Positions 1-7,014 are shown, numbered from the stretch's first letter. The stretch is 7,552 nucleotides of DNA from JBHENC01 sp051000345 (GCA_051000345.1 JBPCOJ010000136.1:1-7552); one strand, 5' to 3'. Made by a program: numbers and translations. The notes: a model not told the origin generated them from the sequence alone.

Positions 1-10
1 GATAAAGACA

Positions 11-34
11 CGGGCAGGGAGAGCCGCTGCCCCT
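11..34 (-). terminator. Possible hairpin terminator or dispersed palindromic repeat unit
   Basis: A perfect 6-bp stem (GGGCAG at 12-17 against CTGCCC at 27-32) with a 9-base loop lies about 40 bases past the stop of the minus-strand operon ending at 71. Read on the minus strand it is followed by GTGTCTTTATC, which is only weakly T-rich, so intrinsic termination would be inefficient. The flanking GTGTAG and GACAC are not a matching pair. Its look, GTAGGGGCAG then CTGCCC, is reminiscent of dispersed palindromic repeats in several bacterial phyla. Either reading is tentative. Confidence 0.3.
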
Positions 35-70
35 ACACAATACGCTGCGCAGTTGAAGTTTGTTGAATAA

Positions 71-700
71 TTAAAGACCTGAACCGCTGCTGCCTGTCGG
101 CGGGTCGTTAAAGTTCGGCGGCGCAACGGGAGGAGGAGCAGGGTCAAAATTCGGTGGCGGGCTTGCGTAATCCGCGCCGCCGTAGCCGCCCGTCGTTCCG
201 CCGTAGTTTGGTGGAGGTGTAGTGCTTGCACCGCCGCCCTTACGACTTTGGAACAACGGAACACCAAGCAGTCCGCCTAATGTAGACAATATCGACAGAA
301 ATATAGCCACAAGAATTGCGAAGAGAATCGCTTGAGGCAATTGTTCAATAAATGATTGGTTCTGTGCTGCCTCAATCTGTTGCCGGACTATCTCCGCTTG
401 TTCTGGGTTGGCGTTTTGTATTAGGTTCGTTAGCATTGAGGCACTAGCTTTACCCGCCATTATACTGAGAGGAACTCCGAGAATAATATAAATTACAGAG
501 CCTACTCCTCCGGCAATTGCGCCGAGCATCGCGCCGTCAGCATAGCTCATATAAGGTGCTCGCTTGATGTATAGGTAAGTAGCGAGGATGCCACCGGCAA
601 TTGCATAAAGACAGCAACATGTTTTGATAAATGGGATCGCTGAAAGCACACCGAGCACGACGCCGCCGATAATCGCCGGTTGCAATTTATTGTTGTTCAT
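71..700 (-). CDS. Multi-pass membrane protein with Pro/Gly-rich tail, unknown function
   Basis: This 209-residue protein is not one I can name. Hydrophobic stretches at about residues 8-25, 28-45, 55-81 and 122-150 suggest four membrane segments. Between the last two lies a polar, probably helical stretch (about 95-120, rich in Q and E). A Cys triplet (28-30) sits at the start of the second segment. Residues 151-209 form a low-complexity tail of Pro, Gly, Tyr and Asn, with repeated PPPN and PPNF units and no predicted fold. The start codon overlaps the stop of the upstream DUF2085 gene by four bases (ATGA), which implies translational coupling and one operon. Part of the gene is AT-richer than its neighbours (37% GC at 301-360). 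The reading frame is convincing; the function is unknown. Confidence 0.8.
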   Translation of the reverse strand: MNNNKLQPAIIGGVVLGVLSAIPFIKTCCCLYAIAGGILATYLYIKRAPYMSYADGAMLGAIAGGVGSVIYIILGVPLSIMAGKASASMLTNLIQNANPEQAEIVRQQIEAAQNQSFIEQLPQAILFAILVAIFLSILSTLGGLLGVPLFQSRKGGGASTTPPPNYGGTTGGYGGADYASPPPNFDPAPPPVAPPNFNDPPTGSSGSGL

Positions 701-1335
701 AGCTCATGCACACTTCTTTCGTTTGATGAAGAGAATCGCGCACGCAAGCGGCGCAAGAAGAGGTAGTTAATCCGGCTCAAATCCACGAGGCCGGGCATCA
801 CGTAAAAGACAGACACCGCGCCGACAAGCGCGCCCGTCGCAAAACGCGAAACGTGCGTGTTGCTCCAGACGCCAAAAAACCCGAGCGCCCAATCAATCGC
901 CAACGGCATTATCGCCGCGACGAGCCACACGCGCGGCGGCGCAAGCGTCCTCCGCACATCTCGCGCCAAAGGATACACGAGCGCGCTCATCGCAAATCCT
1001 GTGTAGAGTCCGGCGCAGCGTGCGCACACCGCGAGCGGATAATTTTCGATGAAGAATGAACGCGCCGGAAGCTGATGACACGCGAGACTAAAACCGCGAT
1101 AAATGGAGAGGGCGAGAAAAAACTTTCCGTGCGCGAGTGTGAGCGGCGCAAGCACGATCAGGCAGAGCAGCAAACACGCGAGCGCGGCAACGATAAGCCA
1201 CACGAGCAAAGGTCTCGCCCGCGACGAATCGTTTCTCGCAAATTCGTAAACCTCATCGCTGGTAGCGGCGAAAGCGCGCATTGTGTTTGACAGGAATACT
1301 TGTGTGGAATCTTCGCCGCCCGCGCGCTGTTGCAT
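697..1335 (-). CDS. DUF2085 family integral membrane protein
   Basis: The 212-residue protein carries the DUF2085 signature. It has CHQLP at 86-90 followed by RSF at 92-94, then CARCAGLY at 104-111, then DW at 148-149 and a distal N159, R164, G168, G172 set. Membrane segments lie at about 42-66, 102-122, 135-155 and 166-186. The conserved Cys/His residues suggest metal or redox chemistry in the membrane, but the family's biochemical role is not established to my knowledge. It lies 50 bases downstream of glpX and overlaps the next gene by ATGA, so it is probably co-transcribed with both. The start is uncertain. The first ATG is directly preceded by an in-frame TGA, and AAGGTGA abuts it with no spacer, so Met19 (codon at 1279-1281) is a possible alternative start. 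Confidence 0.88.
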   Translation of the reverse strand: MQQRAGGEDSTQVFLSNTMRAFAATSDEVYEFARNDSSRARPLLVWLIVAALACLLLCLIVLAPLTLAHGKFFLALSIYRGFSLACHQLPARSFFIENYPLAVCARCAGLYTGFAMSALVYPLARDVRRTLAPPRVWLVAAIMPLAIDWALGFFGVWSNTHVSRFATGALVGAVSVFYVMPGLVDLSRINYLFLRRLRARFSSSNERSVHEL

Positions 1336-1385
1336 TCACCTTGTACTCATCGCGCTGGCGGCAAAACGAGTTGACTCTCTGTCCT

Positions 1386-2435
<1,050 letters not shown>

Positions 2436-2445
2436 GCTGATTTCA

Positions 2446-2453
2446 CTCTCCCT
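2446..2453 (-). promoter_or_regulatory. Shine-Dalgarno site of glpX
   Basis: AGGGAGAG on the minus strand lies 10 bases before the ATG. It fixes the glpX start and contrasts with the poor or absent sites before most other genes here. Confidence 0.6.
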
Positions 2454-2655
2454 TTAATTTAGACGATGCTTATTCTTTGACGCGAACTCTTCAACGACGA
2501 ATCTCGTTTGTGCGGGCGACGGAAATGCGTTGGCAATAGTAACAGAGCGCAAAGAAAAGTTACAGAGTTAGACAAGCGCGCGTAAGGAAGATTCGGCAAT
2601 CAGCGCATGATAAAGCGAAGCGCGGCAACGCGATTATTTATCATCGCACGTTCGC
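2454..2655. other. Intergenic region holding the presumed glpX promoter
   Basis: No credible coding frame occupies the space between glpX and the acyl-CoA dehydrogenase terminator. The glpX operon promoter should be here. The only candidate I can point to is a TGTTACTAT on the minus strand (2536-2544), an extended -10 form matching four of six consensus bases, with no convincing -35. A 5-bp inverted repeat (GCGAT/ATCGC) sits near 2630-2647. Neither is strong. Confidence 0.3.
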
Positions 2656-2705
2656 TAAAAACAGAAAGCCGCCCGTCAGAAAATAAATCTTCGGGGCGAC
2701 TTTCC
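2656..2705 (-). terminator. Rho-independent terminator of the acyl-CoA dehydrogenase gene
   Basis: Read on the minus strand, GGAAAGTCGCCC (2705-2694) pairs with GGGCGGCTTTCT (2674-2663). This gives a 12-bp stem with two G-T wobbles and a 19-base loop, followed by GTTTTTA. It starts about 20 bases after the stop codon at 2726. The loop is long for a classical terminator, but the GC-rich stem, T-run and position fit. Confidence 0.65.
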
Positions 2706-2725
2706 GTTTATCGTTTTCTTTGAGC

Positions 2726-3958
2726 TTAATCGGCGGCGACTGATTGTTTTGATTCCGCAGCATTCCACGCCGGAAGAGTTTTGCGTGCGGCTTTTTCCTT
2801 CTTCAAGCCGAGCGCCCAATCCGCCTGCATCAAGGTGTGTATATCGCGCGTGCCTTCGTAGATAATCGCCGCTTTGCAATTGCGCAAATAACGCTCGACA
2901 GGGTAATCGTTTGAATAACCGTTTGCGCCGTGAACTTCAATCGCCATCGACGCGGCCTTTTCGCTTCTGACGGTGGCCTGCCACTTGGCGAGACTCGTTT
3001 CCTTCGCGTTCGGCTTGCCTGCATTCTTCAAAAAGCCTGCGCGCAGCCACAAGAGATGCGACATTTGATAGTCTGCTTCCATCAACGCGATTTTTTGTTT
3101 GACGAGTTGGTGATTGGCGATCTTCGTGCCGAAGGTTTCGCGCGTGTTGGCGTAAGCGACGGACGCATCACGCGATGCTCTGATAATGCCGGTTGCGCCC
3201 GCCGCGACTGTGTAACGTCCCTGCTCCAAGGCGAACATTGCAATCTTGAAGCCTTCGCCTTCTTCGCCCACCAGATTCTCTTTCGGCACGCGCACGTCCT
3301 GCAAGGAAAAGTAGCCCGTATTGCCAGCGCGTATGCCTAGCTTGCCGTGAATCGTGCCGGAAGAAAATCCCTTCATCGTGCGCTCGACGATAAAGCAACT
3401 CATGCCCGTGTGATCGCGCTTTCTTCGTTTCTCTTCGTTTGTCCAGCAAAAGAAAAGAAATTGATCGGCGACATCGGCGAGGCTGATCCACATCTTTTCG
3501 CCGTTCAAAACATACTCATCGCCCTCGCGCCTTCCCGTCGAACGTGACCCCACAACGTCCGAGCCTGCGCCCGGTTCAGTGAGTCCATACGTCGCAATCT
3601 TTTCGCCGCGCGCTGCTGGCAGAAGATACTTGCGCTTTTGTTCATCCGTTCCCCAACTGTAAAGCGTCAGCGCGTGAAGACCCGTGTGGACTGACATAAC
3701 CACGCGCATAAAAGTGTCCACCGCTTCGAGTTCTTCGCACACTAATCCAAGCGAAATGTAATCGAAGCCCGCGCCGCCGTATTCTTCCGGGATGCACACG
3801 CCCAAGATATTCAGTTCCGCCATCTTGTCTAAAATCGAACGATCAAACATTTGCTTTTCGTCCAACTCTTTAATGCGCGGCGCAACCTCGTTTTGCGCAA
3901 ACTCGCGCACGGTCTGGCGAATCGCTTTGTGGTCATCTGTCAATTCAAAATCAATCAT
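2726..3958 (-). CDS. Acyl-CoA dehydrogenase, YEGT-type
   Basis: This 410-residue FAD enzyme should oxidise an acyl-CoA to its trans-2-enoyl-CoA, passing electrons to electron-transfer flavoprotein. The N-terminal helical domain spans about 1-120. The first family signature, GLTEPGAGSDVVG, lies at 125-137. The FAD-contacting RETFG motif is at 273-277 and the second signature is at about 341-360. The catalytic base is predicted as Glu368 in IYEGTRDIHT, the position used by short-chain and glutaryl-CoA dehydrogenases. In the second signature Ala345 stands where Gly or Ser is usual. The tail after about 385 is Lys/Ala-rich and variable. The substrate cannot be decided from sequence; a short-chain or glutaryl-CoA-like substrate is plausible. 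The gene stands alone, with a terminator behind it and a divergent polyamine operon in front. Confidence 0.95.
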   Translation of the reverse strand: MIDFELTDDHKAIRQTVREFAQNEVAPRIKELDEKQMFDRSILDKMAELNILGVCIPEEYGGAGFDYISLGLVCEELEAVDTFMRVVMSVHTGLHALTLYSWGTDEQKRKYLLPAARGEKIATYGLTEPGAGSDVVGSRSTGRREGDEYVLNGEKMWISLADVADQFLFFCWTNEEKRRKRDHTGMSCFIVERTMKGFSSGTIHGKLGIRAGNTGYFSLQDVRVPKENLVGEEGEGFKIAMFALEQGRYTVAAGATGIIRASRDASVAYANTRETFGTKIANHQLVKQKIALMEADYQMSHLLWLRAGFLKNAGKPNAKETSLAKWQATVRSEKAASMAIEVHGANGYSNDYPVERYLRNCKAAIIYEGTRDIHTLMQADWALGLKKEKAARKTLPAWNAAESKQSVAAD

Positions 3959-3970
3959 CTGCCGTCTCTT

Positions 3971-4000
3971 TCTATACGAATGTATTTATATGGATTGCAA
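3971..4000 (-). promoter_or_regulatory. Candidate promoter of the acyl-CoA dehydrogenase gene
   Basis: On the minus strand TTGCAA (4000-3995), an 18-base spacer and TATAGA (3976-3971) form a weak -35/-10 pair, each matching four of six consensus bases. The ATG begins 12 bases after the -10, so the leader would be only about five bases. The sequence before the ATG has no clear Shine-Dalgarno site. Confidence 0.3.
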
Positions 4001-4107
4001 CGAAGCTTATTCTACATCAACGATTCCACTTTACCGAAAGCCACGCGCGAAGGCTGCGAACTGCCGCCTCGTGTTTCAAGCGCATGTCGCATCGCGGCCT
4101 TTTGCTC

Positions 4108-4123
4108 TGCTATAATTCAACGC
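4108..4123 (+). promoter_or_regulatory. Extended -10 promoter placing the aguB start at about +1
   Basis: TGCTATAAT (4108-4116) is a perfect -10 hexamer with the TGn extension. No recognisable -35 lies 16-18 bases upstream, which extended -10 promoters tolerate. The ATG begins seven bases after TATAAT, where transcription would normally start. There is no Shine-Dalgarno site in ATTCAACGC. The likely reading is a leaderless or near-leaderless message. Confidence 0.6.
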
Positions 4124-5032
4124 ATGTCATCCGAAAAAAAGAAACGCGAACCAAACATCGTCAACATCGGGCTGGTGCAAATGACCTGCGCGCCGGAACC
4201 CGAAAAGAACATGGAAAAGGCTATCGCGCGCGCTCACGAAGCGGCGGACAAAGGCGCGGAAATAGTTTGCCTGCAAGAGCTTTTTCGCTCGCAGTATTTT
4301 TGTCAAACAGAAGACACGGAACTCTTCAAACTCGCTGAAGCGATTCCCGGTGAAAGCACGGAAGCGCTCGCGCAAGTCGCACGCGAACGCAACATCGTCA
4401 TCATCGCTTCGCTGTTTGAGAAACGCACGGCGGGGCTTTATCACAACACGGCGGTCATACTCGACGCGGACGGGCGACTAGCGGGCAAGTATCGCAAGAT
4501 GCACATCCCGGACGATCCCTTGTATTACGAAAAGTTTTATTTCACGCCGGGCGATTTAGGTTTTATGACGCACGACACGAAGCACGGTAAAGTCGGCGCG
4601 CTCGTGTGTTGGGATCAGTGGTTCCCGGAAGCAGCGCGGCTGACGGCGCTCTCCGGCGCGGAGTTTCTTTTTTATCCGACGGCCATCGGCTGGCTGCCCG
4701 ACGAACAAGATGAAATGAACACGGCGCAGCACGAAGCTTGGGAAACAATCCAACGCGGCCACGCCATCGCTAACGGCTTGTTTGTCGTCGTCGTCAATCG
4801 CGTCGGCGCAGAAGGCAAACTAAAATTCTGGGGACAATCCTTCGTCGTCGATCCGTTCGGGCGCATCATCGCCAAAGCTTCCGCAGACAAAGAAGAAGTG
4901 CTGATCGTGCCGTGCGATTTATCGAAGATTGAAGAGACCAGACAGAATTGGCCTTTCCTGCGTGATCGCCGCATCGAATCCTACAAAGATTTACAGTTTC
5001 GCTTCCTCGAACGCGAACCGCAAAGCAAGTGA
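4124..5032 (+). CDS. aguB: N-carbamoylputrescine amidase
   Basis: The 302-residue protein is a nitrilase-superfamily hydrolase that should split N-carbamoylputrescine into putrescine, CO2 and ammonia in the cytosol. The catalytic triad is visible: Glu52 (LQELF), Lys125 (KYRKMHIPDDP) and Cys162 (VCWDQWFPE). The segment YYEKFYFTPGD (134-144) and the C-terminal RDRRIESY are typical of this subfamily. The frame is open back to 3851, but that stretch runs antisense to the acyl-CoA dehydrogenase gene. The ATG at 4124 gives the normal family length and follows a near-perfect -10 box. It is followed after 36 bases by agmatine deiminase, whose product it consumes, which strongly supports the substrate assignment over other nitrilases. 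Confidence 0.94.
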   Translation: MSSEKKKREPNIVNIGLVQMTCAPEPEKNMEKAIARAHEAADKGAEIVCLQELFRSQYFCQTEDTELFKLAEAIPGESTEALAQVARERNIVIIASLFEKRTAGLYHNTAVILDADGRLAGKYRKMHIPDDPLYYEKFYFTPGDLGFMTHDTKHGKVGALVCWDQWFPEAARLTALSGAEFLFYPTAIGWLPDEQDEMNTAQHEAWETIQRGHAIANGLFVVVVNRVGAEGKLKFWGQSFVVDPFGRIIAKASADKEEVLIVPCDLSKIEETRQNWPFLRDRRIESYKDLQFRFLEREPQSK

Positions 5033-5068
5033 TGAAAAACTAAAGCGCAAGCGCAGATCAAAGATTGA

Positions 5069-6127
5069 ATGACAAAGCAACAGACTCCCGCAGCGCTTGG
5101 TTACCGGATGCCACCCGAATGGCACGCGCACGCGGCGACGTGGCTCGCGTGGCCGAAAGACCCTTTGACGTGGCCTGAACGCGTGCCGCAAGCCCAACAG
5201 ATTTTTCTACAAATGATCGAAGCGCTCGCGCCGTTTGAGAACGTCCACGTGCTCGTTGACGACGAAGCGACGGAAAGCACCGTCCGGCAGCGCTGCAATT
5301 TCCCCGCCGCTGCAAACGTGCGCTTTCACCGCATCGAAACCGTCGATTCATGGATACGCGACTACGGCCCGAACTTTCTTTTGAATGACAAAGGCGAGCT
5401 TGCCTTCAACGATTGGACGTTCAACGCGTGGGGCGATAAATATGAAGAGTTGAAGAAGGACGATGCGATTCCGCAGCGCTTACAAAGCATAATCGACGCG
5501 CCGCGCTTTACGCCCGGCATTGTTCTCGAAGGCGGTTCAATAGATGTGAACGGCGCAGGCGTCGTGATGACGACGGAGCAATGCCTGCTCAACCCGAATC
5601 GCAATCCGCAACTTGACCGCGCGCAGATCGAAGAACATTTGAAAGATTATCTCGGCGTCGAACAAGTCTTATGGCTCGGTGAAGGCATCGCTGGCGACGA
5701 CACCGACGGACACATAGACGACATCGCGCGCTTCGTTTCAAATGATACGATTGTTTGCGTGATGGAAGACGATCCAACAGACGAAAACTATCGACTCTTG
5801 CAAGATAACCACGAACGACTCTCGCTCGCGCGCGACAGGCATGGAAAAGCCTTCAACATCATCCCGCTTCCGATGCCCGGCCACATCGGTGGGCGCGAAG
5901 ATGATCGCCTGCCCGCGTCCTACGCCAACTTCTACATCGCCAACAACGTCGTGCTTCTTCCTGTTTACGGACACGCCAACGACGAACAGGCGACGGCTAT
6001 TCTTCAACGCCTTTTCACACATCGCAGAGTCATTTCCATTAACTGCGAACCGCTCATCTGGGGCATGGGCGCAATCCACTGCGTCACGCAACAACAACCG
6101 GCATCGGCAATAAGAGAAGTGGCCTAA
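5069..6127 (+). CDS. aguA: Agmatine deiminase
   Basis: The 352-residue protein belongs to the guanidino-group-modifying fold and should convert agmatine to N-carbamoylputrescine plus ammonia. Visible features are the N-terminal GYRMPPEW and ATWLAWP (about 11-29), WIRDYGP (95-101), the VLEGGSID stretch with Glu154, the DDTDGHIDDIARF stretch with His216, and the catalytic Cys338 in GMGAIHCVTQQQP. Many family members read GGGNIHC there, so the M and A before the Cys are a variation on a conserved loop. It follows aguB by 36 bases with no clear ribosome site, and the pair probably forms one operon. The gene ends in a run of three in-frame stops (TAA TAA TAG). No terminator is evident behind it. 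Agmatine must come from an arginine decarboxylase elsewhere or from uptake. Confidence 0.94.
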   Translation: MTKQQTPAALGYRMPPEWHAHAATWLAWPKDPLTWPERVPQAQQIFLQMIEALAPFENVHVLVDDEATESTVRQRCNFPAAANVRFHRIETVDSWIRDYGPNFLLNDKGELAFNDWTFNAWGDKYEELKKDDAIPQRLQSIIDAPRFTPGIVLEGGSIDVNGAGVVMTTEQCLLNPNRNPQLDRAQIEEHLKDYLGVEQVLWLGEGIAGDDTDGHIDDIARFVSNDTIVCVMEDDPTDENYRLLQDNHERLSLARDRHGKAFNIIPLPMPGHIGGREDDRLPASYANFYIANNVVLLPVYGHANDEQATAILQRLFTHRRVISINCEPLIWGMGAIHCVTQQQPASAIREVA

Positions 6128-6165
6128 TAATAGTTCGGGCGTCTGGTGAATCTTATGGATGCACC

Positions 6166-6182
6166 TGACATAATATGAGCCG
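6166..6182 (+). promoter_or_regulatory. Candidate extended -10 promoter for the 77-residue gene
   Basis: TGACATAAT (6166-6174) has the TGn extension and matches five of six -10 bases. The ATG follows after eight bases and no Shine-Dalgarno site is present in ATGAGCCG. The arrangement repeats that in front of aguB, so a leaderless start is plausible. Confidence 0.45.
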
Positions 6183-6416
6183 ATGAACTTTGAAATCATT
6201 GGAAAGATTACCGATATTGAAACAATCGCCGTCGGAAGCAGCATTCGGATTCTTCCTGTTTTGCGGCGGAGATTCGGGAAAGGTCGCTGGCGAAAGTTGA
6301 AAGGTATTGCTCAGGTTCGTCTTTTTGATGGTACAATTCGTCCGGCTGAAGTGCATTGGTTTGAGGCGCATGGCATAGGCAAAAGATTTATGAGAATCAA
6401 GCGTTACCTTGATTAA
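6183..6416 (+). CDS. Small basic protein of unknown function
   Basis: I do not know a function for this 77-residue protein. It is strongly basic, with 17 Lys/Arg against 7 Asp/Glu, and has no membrane segment or signal peptide. The segment KGRWRKLKGIAQVRL (33-47), then DGTIRPAEVHWFEAHGIGK (49-67) and a closing IKRYLD, resembles short uncharacterised proteins I recall from cyanobacteria and related environmental bacteria; that is memory, not a search. The charge would suit nucleic-acid or acidic-protein binding. It is followed after five bases by an acidic small protein, so the two are probably co-transcribed and may interact. GC is about 40% at 6181-6240, clearly lower than aguA. Conservation of a motif-like core argues for a real gene. 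Confidence 0.75.
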   Translation: MNFEIIGKITDIETIAVGSSIRILPVLRRRFGKGRWRKLKGIAQVRLFDGTIRPAEVHWFEAHGIGKRFMRIKRYLD

Positions 6417-6421
6417 GAATT

Positions 6422-6658
6422 ATGGCGAAGCGTAAAGATTCAATCCAAAAGTTTGCTATCTGCGTTCACAGTGATGAAGCAGATTTGTTGACCCCGCGCA
6501 TGATTTATCAGGTCTTGCCGGATGATAGCGCAGCAAAGTCGAACTATATTCGAGTAATAGATAATGAAGGCGAAGATTATCTCTATCCGGCAGATTATTT
6601 TGTCTTCGTAGATTTCCCACAAGAGATTGAGCGTGTTCTGTTATGTGCCTCTCAATAA
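6422..6658 (+). CDS. Small acidic protein with IRVID-GEDYLYP motif, unknown function
   Basis: This 78-residue protein has no function I can assign. It is acidic (14 Asp/Glu, 8 Lys/Arg) and soluble. The core IYQVLPDD (28-35), then YIRVIDNEGEDYLYPADYF (42-60), alternates hydrophobic and polar residues like a small beta-barrel. It recalls short uncharacterised cyanobacterial proteins with the same ID-GEDYLYP signature, though I could not search. The start lies only five bases after the preceding stop without a ribosome site, so translational coupling to the 77-residue gene is likely. GC is 33% at 6541-6600, the lowest stretch I counted here. A 38-base gap separates it from the antitoxin gene. 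Confidence 0.75.
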   Translation: MAKRKDSIQKFAICVHSDEADLLTPRMIYQVLPDDSAAKSNYIRVIDNEGEDYLYPADYFVFVDFPQEIERVLLCASQ

Positions 6659-6683
6659 GCAGGAACATATAAACTCGTTGCTC

Positions 6684-6690
6684 GGAGGTG
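6684..6690 (+). promoter_or_regulatory. Strong Shine-Dalgarno site of the antitoxin gene
   Basis: GGAGGTG lies six bases before the ATG at 6697. It is the best ribosome-binding site in the window and fixes the antitoxin start. Confidence 0.8.
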
Positions 6691-6696
6691 CTTTAG

Positions 6697-6900
6697 ATGA
6701 GCTTAAATAAAGAGCAGTTCGTGGTAGATGAAAGCGGGAATCGAACAGCCGTATTGCTTGGCATAGATCGTTATTTTGAATTGCTCGAAGCGCAGGAAGA
6801 ACTTGAATCGGTTCGCGCCTACGATGAAGCAAAGGCTTCGGGTGATGACGTTATTTCTTTTTCCCAAGCCGTTAGGGAAATCGAAGGTCGGCATGAATGA
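6697..6900 (+). CDS. Type II antitoxin, RelB/Phd-like
   Basis: The 67-residue protein has the layout of a short type II antitoxin. The N-terminal half (about 7-31, QFVVDESGNRTAVLLGIDRY then FELLE) looks like a Phd/YefM-type dimerising DNA-binding strand-helix unit. It is followed by an acidic helix (32-47) and a C-terminal toxin-wrapping segment (about 48-67). It would normally neutralise a RelE/ParE-fold mRNA interferase and repress its own operon. A strong GGAGGTG site precedes it. The stop codon overlaps the start of the toxin remnant in ATGA, the classical coupled arrangement. The partner is broken, so the antitoxin now appears to be an orphan. Whether the fold is RelB-like or Phd-like cannot be settled by eye. 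Confidence 0.8.
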   Translation: MSLNKEQFVVDESGNRTAVLLGIDRYFELLEAQEELESVRAYDEAKASGDDVISFSQAVREIEGRHE

Positions 6901-6983
6901 GTTACGAGTTGATTATCTTGCGTCGCGCTCAGAAAGAGTTATCGGTTTTGCATATCGGGAATCGGCGAGATGTTTATTCATAA
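6897..6983 (+). pseudogene. RelE/ParE-type toxin remnant, core deleted in frame
   Basis: The ATG overlaps the antitoxin stop (ATGA) and opens a 28-codon frame ending in TAA. Its first 16 residues, MSYELIILRRAQKELS, match the usual opening of RelE-family toxins (first strand and start of helix 1). The last 12, VLHIGNRRDVYS, match the usual closing strand (VLxIGxRRDVY). A full toxin has about 85-90 residues, so roughly 55-60 central residues are missing, including the strands that carry most of the catalytic basic residues in RelE. The junction lies near codons 16-18 and keeps the frame. The 28-residue peptide cannot form the toxin fold and is most likely inactive. It might still be translated by coupling to the antitoxin. 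Confidence 0.75.
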
Positions 6984-6991
6984 AGGCTGTA

Positions 6992-7014
6992 GCCGTTCAG
7001 TTCCTGCCGTTCAG
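6992..7014. repeat. Short direct repeat, GCCGTTCAG twice
   Basis: GCCGTTCAG occurs at 6992-7000 and again at 7006-7014, separated by five bases. The second copy covers the stop codon of the minus-strand gene ending at 7011. The repeat sits in the 27-base gap between the toxin remnant and that convergent gene. It could be chance or a replication-slippage product. Confidence 0.4.

Noticed and set aside
2930..3340. 136-codon plus-strand open frame opposite the acyl-CoA dehydrogenase gene
   Set aside because: It is antisense to a complete family member and has no motif or ribosome site.
3851..4123. Longer N-terminus for the amidase starting at 3851
   Set aside because: The extra 91 codons run antisense to the acyl-CoA dehydrogenase N-terminus, do not resemble the family, and would bypass the near-perfect -10 box just before the ATG at 4124.
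5738..6244. 168-codon minus-strand open frame over the aguA 3' end
   Set aside because: It overlaps agmatine deiminase antisense and crosses into the 77-residue gene without any recognisable domain.
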